Source: a virus. From it: a DNA stretch of 64,000 nt. The DNA lies in the IMG/VR virus record IMGVR_UViG_3300046542_000227, positions 1-64,000 of that record. One strand, 5' to 3'. The translations under genes and the position numbers were made by a program. Numbering within the stretch: position 1 is the stretch's first letter; each line of letters starts with the position of its first letter. Shown one piece after another: positions 18,885-27,404 of the stretch. Under the pieces are notes generated by a model that saw nothing but the letters and a program-made list of their open reading frames with translations, ran no database searches and had not been told where the DNA came from.

Positions 18885-20264
18885 TTAGCCAAGAACGAAC
18901 CAACCCGTTTGCGTACGGATACAAGCTCGGAATGAGTTTTGGTAAACCGGGTCAAAACCACCGTTACCATAAACGTGGGTGTCGGCGTTCTGCACCTCGA
19001 AGATCACGCACGTACCCCATGGGTACCAAGCTTCGTTGGCAAAGGTCGTCCGGATGTTCGCCAGGCCAGTGTTGACATCGCCCTGATAACCCGCCCAGTA
19101 GATCTCGTCACCACCGCCCGCGGTTAAGAAGATGAACAAGTCATGCCAGTTCAACCACGAACCCGATGCAATAAAGACGGTCTCAGCCGATGGCGTACCA
19201 ATCCCCAGCAGGTAAGGGTTGACCTGCCCACTGTTGAAGTTAGCCGCATTCAAGTTAGCCCGCATCTCGTAGTAAGCTGCGAGTTGACCGAAGTTAACGG
19301 TAGCCCCTGGGTTAGACGCCGGCTGTCCCATGATCCCCGCTGCAGCGACCGCTGTGCCGTCTACCGGCAGTTTGGTTTCAATACGGGTATCGAAGGTCGA
19401 CTTGATGTAGGTGTTCAGCTGTGCGGCTGTAGGGCCGTGCGTGGTGTAACGCGCATCCAAGTGTTGCTGCAACGGCGTAGTCGCAAACTGGTTCTGCATG
19501 TCAAACACACCACGAGTCGTCAGGTAGTGTATAGCACTGGTACCAGCTTTGGCGGTTGGAGTATCAGCCACCGGATAGTTCACCACCAAGTTCAAGCCGA
19601 TGTCGGCCTTGTCGAGGTTGTGTGGGTTGGCATGGTCGTTGACGTGTGCACCGATCTGTCCAGTAAAGCGTGCCATGAATGCATGGTAGCGATCACGGAT
19701 GTCTTTACGGGCTACGTCTTCTGCCACACCATCACCCGAGGTAGTAGCTGCAGTGAGGCGCTCTACTGCCGAGTTGAGGTTACCGTAGTGTGGACGTGAC
19801 CACAGTTCTTCCTGTAGCTCACCGGGTTGCCACTGCGACTCATCACCGATAAAGCCTGCCCATGCTGGCGGGGTATTAGCCGGTAGCGTTTGCAGGTAAG
19901 CGATGGTGTCGTCTTCTACGGTCAGAGAGAAGGCATAATCAGCACCCACCAACTGACCACCCAACAGAACATAGTCGGTGATCGTTGGCTTGAGGATAAC
20001 CACAGCCGAACAGATCTCAATGCCGACATAAGCACTGGCGTCCAGATGTTTGTAGGTGGCGATATAGTCGACGCGCTCGGTCAACAGTTTAAAATTCTTG
20101 TCGTACACTTTGAGGCTTGGGGTATAGAAACCCCCTTGCGAGAATGACACAACCCGGTACGGAGTATTGCCCCGTGCCAGTAGGAGGTGCTTCTCACCGG
20201 ACACCAAGTTGGTCGGGCTCCGGCCCGTAAGATCCAACGGGTACTTGGAGATTACCTTGGCCAT
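18885..20264 (-). CDS. Tail fibre protein with shared anchor domain and NPH repeats (C)
   Basis: This 459-residue protein carries the same N-terminal anchor (KYPLDLTGRSPTNLVSGEK ... SFSQGGFYTPSLKVYD ... VLLGGQLVGADYAF). A helical middle follows with one clear NPH unit (ANPHNLDKADIGLNLVVNYP), and the C-terminal region includes GSWLNWHDLFIFLTAGGG and a final RACIRTQTGWFVLG. The last line resembles the ending of paralogue A (IRTAGGWAAWLV), so the tip strand is shared. GGAG lies six bases before the ATG. The gene follows a strong hairpin at 20288, so its level may differ from that of the genes upstream. Confidence 0.82.
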   Translation of the reverse strand: MAKVISKYPLDLTGRSPTNLVSGEKHLLLARGNTPYRVVSFSQGGFYTPSLKVYDKNFKLLTERVDYIATYKHLDASAYVGIEICSAVVILKPTITDYVLLGGQLVGADYAFSLTVEDDTIAYLQTLPANTPPAWAGFIGDESQWQPGELQEELWSRPHYGNLNSAVERLTAATTSGDGVAEDVARKDIRDRYHAFMARFTGQIGAHVNDHANPHNLDKADIGLNLVVNYPVADTPTAKAGTSAIHYLTTRGVFDMQNQFATTPLQQHLDARYTTHGPTAAQLNTYIKSTFDTRIETKLPVDGTAVAAAGIMGQPASNPGATVNFGQLAAYYEMRANLNAANFNSGQVNPYLLGIGTPSAETVFIASGSWLNWHDLFIFLTAGGGDEIYWAGYQGDVNTGLANIRTTFANEAWYPWGTCVIFEVQNADTHVYGNGGFDPVYQNSFRACIRTQTGWFVLG

Positions 20265-20287
20265 CTTTCACTCCAAAAAGAAATAAG

Positions 20288-20326
20288 CAGAGTAGACATG
20301 GTGACGAATCGACCATGTCTACTCTG
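20288..20326 (-). terminator. Long hairpin inside the fibre operon
   Basis: A perfect 14-bp stem CAGAGTAGACATGG/CCATGTCTACTCTG with an 11-base loop. The minus strand continues CTTATTTCTTTTTGG, a good U-tract. It lies between the 106-residue gene and fibre C. Confidence 0.75.
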
Positions 20327-20333
20327 GCTAAGT

Positions 20334-20654
20334 TTAGCTATCGAGGTCAGCGATTGTGGCATCGAACAGAGCAATCAACGGATCATAAATATTTGCCGTT
20401 GCGTATTCGTCTGCACGTTTCGGTGACAGTACCGTGTTGTTGTTGACACCAGCAGCAGCCTGTTCAGGCGTAGCCGGTGCACGGTTCTGCACCTTGCTCA
20501 AACCCACATCGAACTTATCGACACGGTGTGGGTTAGCCACATCCAAGGTATGATTCTTGATCTGGGTGACCACGAACTCAAGCTTGGTCTTCAGCGCAGC
20601 CGCCCGCGCACTCAACGTCGCTACATACGTTGCGAACGCACTAGACATGCTCAT
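20334..20654 (-). CDS. Stand-alone NPH-repeat protein (fibre fragment or connector)
   Basis: This 106-residue protein is nearly only one NPH module. A helical start (TYVATLSARAAALKTKLEF) leads into ANPHRVDKFDVGLSKVQN, then the usual follow-on helix LSPKRADEYATANIYDPL. It lacks the N-terminal anchor of its neighbours. It has a near-perfect ribosome site (AGGAGG, six bases before ATG) and overlaps the stop of the large fibre gene by 14 bases, so it is translated on purpose. It could be a remnant of a fibre gene or a connector joining fibre shafts. Confidence 0.7.
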   Translation of the reverse strand: MSMSSAFATYVATLSARAAALKTKLEFVVTQIKNHTLDVANPHRVDKFDVGLSKVQNRAPATPEQAAAGVNNNTVLSPKRADEYATANIYDPLIALFDATIADLDS

Positions 20655-22764
20655 ACATCACCTCCTCATTCCAATCCAGAGCATTGCCTGCAACGCTACC
20701 CCAGAACTCTACGTTAGAACGCTCATCGATAAAGACCGTGAAGCCTTTACCACAAGCGAAGTCGCCGATGGTGATATCCACCTCGTTTTCACACGCTGGC
20801 AGAGTACCGTACCAAGCAGCAGTACCGTCATCGTAGAGAATACCGCAGTGACCGTAGCAACCGCTCACACCAACAGGGCCGGTTTTAGCTGCAGCCACGT
20901 TGGTCAGCACCACACCCGAAGTACGGTTGATGGTGTAGACCTTCACGGTTTTAGCGCCAGCTTGAGTACCGAACAGAGCGAGGATGTGCGTGTCACTGAT
21001 CACCATGTCGAGCAGGGTGTCAGCAATACCAGCAGTTACCCAAGCCGCAATCACAGCGTTGAATGCGGTGACCCATGCAGCCAAGCCGTACGAGTACAGC
21101 GTACCAGCCGCGTCTTGGAACACGACCATCTCACCTGCCGCGGCGTTCTCAACGTTGCACCATACGTTCTCGCAGGTAGCATTGAGCTGAGTAGCATTCG
21201 CTGCACCTGTAGAACGGACCAGACGACCATCAGCACACTGAATGTAGATAGCGGTCTTGGTAGCGACGATCTTCTGCGCGGCGTTAGCCACGACGAAGCT
21301 GCCGCCTGTAGCGTACGAAGCGTGCGGGGTCAATGTACCAGCCACGTTGGACTTGGTAATCGAACCGTTAGCTGCGATCGACAACACGTTGTTGTTCTGG
21401 ATGATCTGACCATCCGTACCGGCGTTATGAATCGGTGGGAACGTCAGGGCAGGTAGTGCCTTCAGATGGGTTTCGTTCAGACCACCCGTCACCGCGTAGC
21501 CACCGTCACCGGCGTACAGGCTCTTCGGCTTCAGGATGTTACGCGCTTGGTTGGCTGTGTTCAGGTCAGTCACGTAGGTCGACGCAATAGCGTTGATCAA
21601 TGTGGTGCCGTCAGCGATTGCAACTGCTGCTGCGTTGAACTGGGTTTCCGCTTCGGTTTCTTGTACCACCAAGTCCATGAACTGGGTGAAGTTGTAACCA
21701 TTGAAACGGATGGCATCGCCCGAACCAGAACCTGTGATCAGGTCTTGGATCTGCTGAGTGGTCAGCGTACCGACTTGAGCCGCCGTCACGACGTGCGGGT
21801 TATCCCGACGTGCGATGAAGTTGTTGAGGGCCAATTCCAGGTTGTCCAAACGACCGGTAGGCATGGTAGCCTGGATCATCAGAGCCGTGGTGTATGGCGA
21901 CATCAATACAGTGTTGTTCAGCGGATCAGTTGCCTGAGCTGCGTTCGACAACGCCATGTTTGGAGTCAGTGCCAGACCGACCTGCGCCTTGGACACTTGG
22001 TGCGGGTTAGCCAAGTTCGCGATGTGTGTGTTCAGCGGAGTCAGGGCGAAGCTATTGATCGCCTGATACACCGTACGCGGTGTGGTGTAACCACCGGTAA
22101 AGTTCTGATCCACGGCTTGCGCCAATGTCGCCAACGGCAAGTTGACAACCGAACCCAAGCCAACCTGTGCTGCGGTCACTTGGTGAGGGTTGTTACGTGC
22201 AGCGATGTGCGATGCGCTGGAACCAGAGGCTGCAGCTTCTACAGCAGCAGCGATACCGAGGATCGCGTCCTCGATGTCATCACTACCTACCAGCTTATCC
22301 ACCGATTGGTCGTGAGCGATAGAAGGGAAGCGTGCTGGCAACCCGTCGATCTGTTCCCACGAACGCGTGATCGGGTTCAACTGTTTATTAGACAGCTCAG
22401 CCAGAATAGCGTTAGCGTTAAAGCCCCACTGCCCACCGACCGTGTGATACTTGATACGGACGTTACCAGCAATGGACTTCTTGAGCAGACGGATGGAACC
22501 GGCAATCGGACGCTTCAGCGAGTTCATCGCATCGACGAAGTAGTGACCGATAACGTAGTCGACGCCTTCAGCGTAAGGAACACCGTTGGCGTGGTTCATC
22601 AACACCAACGTTTCGACGTAGTACGGCGCCGCGTGGGGGATAATGAAGTAGTAGTCGTCCAAACCAGGAGTTTGCAGGGTCTGAACTTCGTTGGTGATCA
22701 GGTTGCTCGGATTCGAGCAATAAAGGTCCTCTTGATAAAGACCGGTACTGGAGTACGTAGACAT
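20641..22764 (-). CDS. Large tail fibre protein with NPH repeats and RCC1-like C-terminal beta propeller
   Basis: The ATG at 22764, with AGGAG eight bases upstream, gives 707 residues and is first in the operon. Residues 1-125 are a divergent anchor domain (LVLMNHANGVPYAEGVDYVIG ... IKYHTVGGQWGFN). Four NPH-type units follow, for example NNPHQVTAAQVGLGSVVN and ANPHQVSKAQVGLALTPN. From about residue 440 on, short beta units resemble RCC1-type propeller blades: AGTLYSYGLAAWVTAFN, GILYDDGTAAWYGTL and FTVFIDERSNVEFWGSV. A propeller tip would suit receptor binding. The RCC1 call is by pattern. A CTATGTG candidate promoter lies about 45 bases upstream. Confidence 0.8.
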   Translation of the reverse strand: MSTYSSTGLYQEDLYCSNPSNLITNEVQTLQTPGLDDYYFIIPHAAPYYVETLVLMNHANGVPYAEGVDYVIGHYFVDAMNSLKRPIAGSIRLLKKSIAGNVRIKYHTVGGQWGFNANAILAELSNKQLNPITRSWEQIDGLPARFPSIAHDQSVDKLVGSDDIEDAILGIAAAVEAAASGSSASHIAARNNPHQVTAAQVGLGSVVNLPLATLAQAVDQNFTGGYTTPRTVYQAINSFALTPLNTHIANLANPHQVSKAQVGLALTPNMALSNAAQATDPLNNTVLMSPYTTALMIQATMPTGRLDNLELALNNFIARRDNPHVVTAAQVGTLTTQQIQDLITGSGSGDAIRFNGYNFTQFMDLVVQETEAETQFNAAAVAIADGTTLINAIASTYVTDLNTANQARNILKPKSLYAGDGGYAVTGGLNETHLKALPALTFPPIHNAGTDGQIIQNNNVLSIAANGSITKSNVAGTLTPHASYATGGSFVVANAAQKIVATKTAIYIQCADGRLVRSTGAANATQLNATCENVWCNVENAAAGEMVVFQDAAGTLYSYGLAAWVTAFNAVIAAWVTAGIADTLLDMVISDTHILALFGTQAGAKTVKVYTINRTSGVVLTNVAAAKTGPVGVSGCYGHCGILYDDGTAAWYGTLPACENEVDITIGDFACGKGFTVFIDERSNVEFWGSVAGNALDWNEEVMYEHV

Positions 22765-22809
22765 GTGGGTCTCCTGCAGTGACGACAACCCTTTCGAGAA
22801 AAATATGAG

Positions 22810-22816
22810 CACATAG
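22810..22816 (-). promoter_or_regulatory. Candidate late promoter motif CTATGTG
   Basis: The minus strand reads AATTCTATGTGCTCATATTTTT about 46 bases upstream of the first fibre gene of the operon. It is the best match to the other two CTATGTG sites. Confidence 0.5.
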
Positions 22817-22835
22817 AATTGTCGGCTAAAGATGT

Positions 22836-22848
22836 AACTATAATAATG
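22836..22848 (+). promoter_or_regulatory. Candidate promoter, AT-rich -10-like element
   Basis: AACTATAATAATG lies about 30 bases before the ATG at 22877 and shares AACTATA with the two strong early promoters at 28957 and 45737. No good -35 is present at the usual distance. Confidence 0.35.
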
Positions 22849-22876
22849 ATGTGGACATTTCAACGAGGAAACACTC

Positions 22877-24127
22877 ATGTACCAATTAGTGCGTGCACGT
22901 TACCGCAAGGATCGGCGTGCTGGCCGCTGGGTTGAAGCCGACTTGGCAAACGCATTGGTGGCTACGCTAGCGACGGTCTATGGTGATGTTTACCTCTACA
23001 TTACCTACCCCGGTTTGCCTACGCCTAAAGCCTTGCGCTTTGATAACACCCTCGCTCAACGTCAGGGGATTTCAGCCTCTTTGACCGTACAGGCGTGGCT
23101 GACCGGTTTGGGTAATGCGACCCTGCCATTTGAAGTAACCCCACCTAACGAAACCATCCGTTTGGTTGAGTACGCTCAAGCGTGGCATGCCGGTTACCAG
23201 ATGGAACCACGTGCTCGTAACGGTAGCACTCTGGACACTGGCAGCACCTTTGCGATGGAAGACCTGATGGTCACCCATCCTAACCCTAAGTTCACCCCTA
23301 AGCGTATCGACGACTACTGCTTGTTCTCGGTCAATGGTTTCTTCCATTTGAGCGACTACGGTACCGACGGCGTTCGGGTAGTGGACGGCAACTCTACAAT
23401 CCGTAAGTCCAACGATAACCAAGTTGGCATCATGAGCTTTGAGAACATCGGCAAGATCAAGAAAGTCCCGATCACCGAAGCAATGCTCAGCAAGCAAAAC
23501 GAGAACACCCTGTACTCGACGACTACCTACGTGACACTGCCGGTTGATGTCGACTTGACCAACAAGACGGTAGCGTTGGTGCTCGGTGGTTACCTGCATG
23601 CCTTCAGCAAGTCTTATGTCCGTACTGGTGAACGTACGTGGCGCATTGACTTGAAGAACATCCTGTTCCTCGAACGCTATATTGAAAGTGTTCGTGGCAT
23701 GGACATGTCGGCGTTGGGTCTGCGTGATGATCCAACCAACCAAACGTTGTTCTCGGTTACCGAGATGTTGTCTGACCCGACAATGGTGGCTTACCTCACC
23801 ATGTCGCAAAGCTTCTTTGTAATCATCGATTGCCCGACGATGTTCCATGAACTCACCCCACTGGAATACGCAGGCTTCCCCGGTCGTTATCTGAACCGTG
23901 ATGGCCGACAACTCCCTTGTGTGGGTGCGTACGGTCGTCAGGTCGAATACCACACCATCGAAGAACACGGCATCTTCGTGTACGTCGGCACCAACAACAT
24001 GCGCTTTGATTACACCGCCAATACCGCTAACTGGTTAAACCAGAAGCTGGTCAATGGTGGGTTAGTGCCTGAGACGCCACGTCGTCACGCTGAGGCGTAC
24101 TTGCGTCTGTTCGGTACCGAAGGTTAG
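22877..24127 (+). CDS. Unknown virion-like protein
   Basis: This 416-residue protein stands alone on the plus strand between the fibre operon and a minus-strand block. It begins MYQLVRARYRKDRRAGRWVE and has a mixed alpha/beta composition with many aromatic residues (DDYCLFSVNGFFHLSDYG, FFVIIDCPTMFHELTPLEY). There is no signal peptide, membrane helix or catalytic motif that I recognise. GAGGA precedes the ATG. It is divergently transcribed from the fibre operon with about 110 bases between the starts. A bidirectional terminator follows. A structural role is the safest guess from size and context. Confidence 0.65.
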   Translation: MYQLVRARYRKDRRAGRWVEADLANALVATLATVYGDVYLYITYPGLPTPKALRFDNTLAQRQGISASLTVQAWLTGLGNATLPFEVTPPNETIRLVEYAQAWHAGYQMEPRARNGSTLDTGSTFAMEDLMVTHPNPKFTPKRIDDYCLFSVNGFFHLSDYGTDGVRVVDGNSTIRKSNDNQVGIMSFENIGKIKKVPITEAMLSKQNENTLYSTTTYVTLPVDVDLTNKTVALVLGGYLHAFSKSYVRTGERTWRIDLKNILFLERYIESVRGMDMSALGLRDDPTNQTLFSVTEMLSDPTMVAYLTMSQSFFVIIDCPTMFHELTPLEYAGFPGRYLNRDGRQLPCVGAYGRQVEYHTIEEHGIFVYVGTNNMRFDYTANTANWLNQKLVNGGLVPETPRRHAEAYLRLFGTEG

Positions 24128-24139
24128 TCCAACACGGCA

Positions 24140-24170
24140 TAAAGCCCCTCCCAGCGCGGGAGGGGCCTAT
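24140..24170. terminator. Bidirectional terminator with CATAA/TATG flanks
   Basis: Stem GCCCCTCCC/GGGAGGGGC around AGCGC, flanked by ACGGCATAAA and CTATGTCCG. It separates convergent genes ending at 24127 and 24177. Confidence 0.85.
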
Positions 24171-24176
24171 GTCCGG

Positions 24177-24881
24177 CTATACCGGTCGGAAGATACTGAA
24201 GTGGGAAGCGTCAATAAAGTGGATCAGCATGTAGTCGGTAAACCACAGCTTGAACTTTTGCACTTCGTCTTGCTTATCTTCAATCGTCATCTTCGTGACG
24301 TCATGTTCAAACAGGCGCGGTACGACCAAGTTAAAGCCTTGAGCGCGCCGTGCAATCAACCCCGACAGATGGAGTTTAATCCAACCGTTGAAGTCGTACA
24401 TGAAACCACCGGCGTAGTTATCCAACAGGTAGTCTGGTGTGACCATAGCTGGAGGTCTGGAGATAAACATGATGCGTGGGGTAAAGCCTAGACGATAGTT
24501 GAACAGACGGACAAACATCTCCATCTCTTCATCATCAAAGCTAAACGGCCACACGTTCACGTCTATCGCAATCTCCCGGTTAGGACGACCATCGATAATG
24601 GCGATCTCATTCTCAGCGATCATCTTCATCAATGGTGCGATGATGCCGGTCATCACCGAAGACTGTAGGATGTCTTTAGTGCGTTTGTCGTAAGCTTCCT
24701 TAAAGGCAGCCTCCGTTACACGCCCTACGGTAATCTGACTCCAGCGATCAGATTCACGCAGCCAGTAGTCGTCAGTGCGCAGTAGGTCTTTGGCTACCTG
24801 AGGATAGATCGAAGCCATGACCGACATACGCAGATCGAAAATAGATTCGATGTCGATGTAAAGCTTAGACACATCATCCAT
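24177..24881 (-). CDS. Unknown protein
   Basis: This 234-residue protein matches no family I know. It has a helical first half with many charged residues (ESDRWSQITVGRVTEAAF) and a second half with FTPRIMFISRPPAMVTPDYLL and a final aromatic stretch (WFTDYMLIHFIDASHFSIF). Its ATG overlaps the TAA of the gene upstream (TAATG), so translation is probably coupled. It belongs to a three-gene set whose first member looks like the C-terminus of RNA polymerase beta. That neighbour suggests a virion or transcription role, but nothing in the sequence shows it. Confidence 0.6.
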   Translation of the reverse strand: MDDVSKLYIDIESIFDLRMSVMASIYPQVAKDLLRTDDYWLRESDRWSQITVGRVTEAAFKEAYDKRTKDILQSSVMTGIIAPLMKMIAENEIAIIDGRPNREIAIDVNVWPFSFDDEEMEMFVRLFNYRLGFTPRIMFISRPPAMVTPDYLLDNYAGGFMYDFNGWIKLHLSGLIARRAQGFNLVVPRLFEHDVTKMTIEDKQDEVQKFKLWFTDYMLIHFIDASHFSIFRPV

Positions 24882-25351
24882 TAGCGTTCTACCATAGTCC
24901 AGAGGTCACGGAACAACACCACCGACATCAGGCCGATCAGCCCAGGGACTTGCTCGACGTTAAACATCGTGTCAGCCTGTACCGCTTGCGTGGTGTCAGC
25001 GAAGTCTTTGTCGACGATCTTGGCGTTCATTGGCGTGGTCAAGAACATCCGGTTGATCATCTTGACGAAAGCTTCGTCCAGCTCTTCCATCTGCAGTGCG
25101 GCCAGTGCCATACGCTCGAACTTGATCAGGATCACGTGGACCTTAGGGTCTTGACGGATCTCATCCCACAACCCAGTACGGATCACGGTAGCATTGGCGT
25201 TGTACCAGTTGTGCTCCGCCGATACTTTGTCAGCGATGTTCACGACATCGGCCATGATCTGTTTACCAGATTCAGCGGTGAACGCCTTGAGGAAGTTCAT
25301 CACACACATGGCGTACTGCTTACGGCACAGATCAATACGAGACTCAATCAT
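24881..25351 (-). CDS. Unknown helical protein
   Basis: This 156-residue, mostly helical protein (MIESRIDLCRKQYAMCVMNF at the start) has a hydrophobic C-terminal segment (GLIGLMSVVLFRDLWTMVE) that could be a weak membrane or packing helix. AAGGA lies seven bases before the ATG. It overlaps the next gene by one base and lies 24 bases after the RNA polymerase-like fragment. No motif is recognised, so a subunit of the same complex is only a contextual possibility. Confidence 0.6.
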   Translation of the reverse strand: MIESRIDLCRKQYAMCVMNFLKAFTAESGKQIMADVVNIADKVSAEHNWYNANATVIRTGLWDEIRQDPKVHVILIKFERMALAALQMEELDEAFVKMINRMFLTTPMNAKIVDKDFADTTQAVQADTMFNVEQVPGLIGLMSVVLFRDLWTMVER

Positions 25352-25375
25352 AACGGTTCCTTGGTTGGGGTGTGG

Positions 25376-26071
25376 TTAGCTCGCAGTCGCGCGAGTCTTG
25401 ACCAGCAGGTTGTTCTGGATGTGCATAGCGGTGAGGATTACGCTCAGGCTCTCAGTGGCCTTTACCGCCGACGGGATATTGGCCATGATCGAATCCAGCG
25501 ACACACTGCCGGTTTCAAAGATAGCCTTGTTCATAGCAGCGTAAGACTTGGCATCACCTGCACGGAACTTAACCAGCTCCAGCAGCATCTTGTCCAAACC
25601 TTTCGAGAGGTTTACTTGGATCTCTGGGTAAGACATCCGCGAACCTTTCGATACACCTGTAGCTTGACCGGTGAGTTGGTCGACTACGTCATCGTTACCC
25701 GGTACAGACATCTTCGATTCGAGTGTCTGTGCTTGCCGACGGAACGGTACCAGACCCACTAGGTATTTCGCAGGGGTCTTACGCAGCATCCCAGTGTCTT
25801 GGTCAGTCAGGTAAAGATGTTGGAACAGACTGTGGCCGAGTTCTTCGGCTACTTCGATGTTGTTGGCGAGGCTGAGCTTACCGCCCACCATGTTCGCTTT
25901 GAACAAGGCAAGGATCTCTTCGCCATTAGCCAGACGTTCCATCCACGTATCGAACTCATCATCCGACGTCCGCTGGAGGATCTCTTCGTAAATCTTGACG
26001 TTCTCACCGTCCGGCAATAGACGGTTGATGAAATACAACAACTCTTGTTCGGCCTGCTTACGCATGGACAT
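25376..26071 (-). CDS. Probable detached C-terminal domain of phage RNA polymerase beta subunit
   Basis: The last 130 of 231 residues follow the order of the bacterial beta C-terminus. LTDQDTGMLRKTPAKYLVGL parallels the 'DGxTGexF...VGyxY' element. Next come a basic/SER-rich loop (QTLESKMSVPGNDDVVDQL), GQATGVSKGSRMSYPEIQ in place of 'GKAQFGGQRFGEME', and LLELVKFRAGDAKSYAAMNK in place of 'LQEMLTxKSDDxxGR'. The large beta-like protein at 54904-59253 ends just before this region, so the pieces are complementary. phiKZ-like phages are known to split beta and beta' over separate genes (I recall gp149 for this part). It is first of three coupled genes. The match is by eye. Confidence 0.55.
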   Translation of the reverse strand: MSMRKQAEQELLYFINRLLPDGENVKIYEEILQRTSDDEFDTWMERLANGEEILALFKANMVGGKLSLANNIEVAEELGHSLFQHLYLTDQDTGMLRKTPAKYLVGLVPFRRQAQTLESKMSVPGNDDVVDQLTGQATGVSKGSRMSYPEIQVNLSKGLDKMLLELVKFRAGDAKSYAAMNKAIFETGSVSLDSIMANIPSAVKATESLSVILTAMHIQNNLLVKTRATAS

Positions 26072-26133
26072 GATAAGTCCCCGGTTAAAAATGGATCAAC
26101 ATATCATTCCTTTTCCAGTTAAAAGTTGCGAGA

Positions 26134-26158
26134 CGGCATAAAGGAAGGCACCGCAGTA
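26134..26158 (-). terminator. Hairpin with CATAA flank after the 120-residue gene
   Basis: GGAAGG...CCTTCC stem around CACCGCAGTA, preceded by GACGGCATAAA. On the minus strand the stem is followed by TTTATGCC. It terminates the transcript ending at 26201. Confidence 0.6.
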
Positions 26159-26200
26159 CCTTCCTCTAAGGGGGAACTACATATGGCCACAGAGAAACCA

Positions 26201-26563
26201 TTAATGCGCTGCTGCCATCGCAAAGCCAGCACGCTGCGCCAACGTGGTCAGGTCGTTGTAATACGAACCGATCCGAGTGTTGGTGTTTTGTGGGAAGCGA
26301 TTGAGCATTAGGAACGGGAGGATGTTGCCCACGAAGCTTTGAGCCCATTCACTGAAGTCGCTGGTATCAACCAGCTGGATACGCATGTTAAACGTATCGA
26401 CGTTTTGGTACTGAGCCAAGGTCTGGTGGAAGAACGCGTTAAGTTCACGAATGGAACGGATCTCACGCGGGCAACGGTGGATGAAGTCTTCTGCCAGTTC
26501 TACGTCACGAGAACGGATCAGGTAGAAGGCCTGGGCGAGAACGCTAGTTTTTGGGCTTGCCAT
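26201..26563 (-). CDS. Unknown small helical protein
   Basis: With the ATG at 26563 (GAGGA nine bases upstream) the product is 120 residues; longer frames exist but lack a ribosome site. It is mainly helical: AQAFYLIRSRDVELAEDFIH at the start, FFHQTLAQYQNVDTFNMRIQ in the middle, and a hydrophobic segment WAQSFVGNILPFLMLNRFP. The end is RAGFAMAAAH. No family is recognised. It lies between the beta-like fragment and the DUF488-like gene, all on the minus strand. Confidence 0.55.
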   Translation of the reverse strand: MASPKTSVLAQAFYLIRSRDVELAEDFIHRCPREIRSIRELNAFFHQTLAQYQNVDTFNMRIQLVDTSDFSEWAQSFVGNILPFLMLNRFPQNTNTRIGSYYNDLTTLAQRAGFAMAAAH

Positions 26564-26631
26564 ATGGGTATTCCTCGAATAGTTTTCAAACGGGTGCACA
26601 GTGCCATGCTCAATCCCTGTTGGTGTTATTA

Positions 26632-26985
26632 TTAACCGATTTCGGCTATGTAATTGACAGTCGTTATTCGGCCTAGGTACTCCGCGAGCAAATGTCGGTG
26701 ACAAAACTTACCTCGCGCACAATAGCAGCCTAGTGCCACTTTTTCTAGACGCAGCAGAGAAGCCCAGAAATTTGGGTTAACCCGGCGGCTATAGTCCAGT
26801 ATGTCATGGTACAGGGCAGTATATTTTTCCTCAGACATTGAACCGTCTTTACTGCCTAGAACCATCTCCCATGTTGGAGCGACTTGGGCGTAGCCACTCT
26901 TAACAGTGGTATCCAAAAGCAGGATACCACTGTCGAGTGCTTTAACTACACGCCACTTTGCGATCTGGTACGTGTAGACGTCCAT
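26632..26985 (-). CDS. DUF488-like protein
   Basis: This 117-residue protein has the DUF488 hallmark near its end: KVALGCYCARGKFCHRHLLA with Cys87, Cys89, Cys95, His96 and His98. The start (RVVKALDSGILLLDTTVKSG) and the helix with YSRRVNPNFWASLLRL also suit the family. Members occur in many bacteria and jumbo phages, and the biochemical role is not established. The Cys/His cluster suggests metal binding or a thiol chemistry. GAGG precedes the ATG. It lies seven bases downstream of the next upstream gene, so they share a transcript. Confidence 0.75.
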   Translation of the reverse strand: MDVYTYQIAKWRVVKALDSGILLLDTTVKSGYAQVAPTWEMVLGSKDGSMSEEKYTALYHDILDYSRRVNPNFWASLLRLEKVALGCYCARGKFCHRHLLAEYLGRITTVNYIAEIG

Positions 26986-26992
26986 GACTGCC

Positions 26993-27403
26993 TCAAGTAA
27001 GCATACGTGCGGTGGGCTTCTTCAATCGGCTCAGTAGCGCAAGGATTGCCGCTTTCTGTTCCATCATGAATTCGTAGTGACAGGCCGGTGGGTGATCGTC
27101 CCCACCGGGTTTATGCGCGGCTTGCCATTTAGCATCGTCCGGATGGATAATACCGTCAATGTCACCGAAGATCAAGAAGCGAAACTCATCACCCTTCTTC
27201 ATACAACGGATCCGAGCAGCACCACGAGAATGACCGATATAAAGATCGGCCTTCGGTGGACACGTATAGTCAGCACCAGGGTCACGCACTACAGTACTGA
27301 CCCCGTTCTTTTTGAGGAAGGCCTCAATGTCGTTGTAGTAGTCAATCGCCAGTTGGTTACCGGCGATGTACTTTGGGTTGCCTTCAATAATGACGGCACG
27401 CAT
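26993..27403 (-). CDS. Small unknown protein with hydrolase-like GHSRG elbow
   Basis: With the ATG at 27403 the product is 136 residues and begins two bases before the upstream UvsX-like stop. The start (MRAVIIEGNPKYIAGNQLAI) and the central ADLYIGHSRGAARIR recall the nucleophile elbow of alpha/beta hydrolases (GxSxG, Ser59). A His follows later in DDHPPACHYEF. It is far shorter than ordinary hydrolases, so it may be a minimal or non-catalytic relative. Coupling to the recombinase gene suggests shared timing rather than shared function. Confidence 0.6.
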   Translation of the reverse strand: MRAVIIEGNPKYIAGNQLAIDYYNDIEAFLKKNGVSTVVRDPGADYTCPPKADLYIGHSRGAARIRCMKKGDEFRFLIFGDIDGIIHPDDAKWQAAHKPGGDDHPPACHYEFMMEQKAAILALLSRLKKPTARMLT

Positions 27404-27404
27404 G

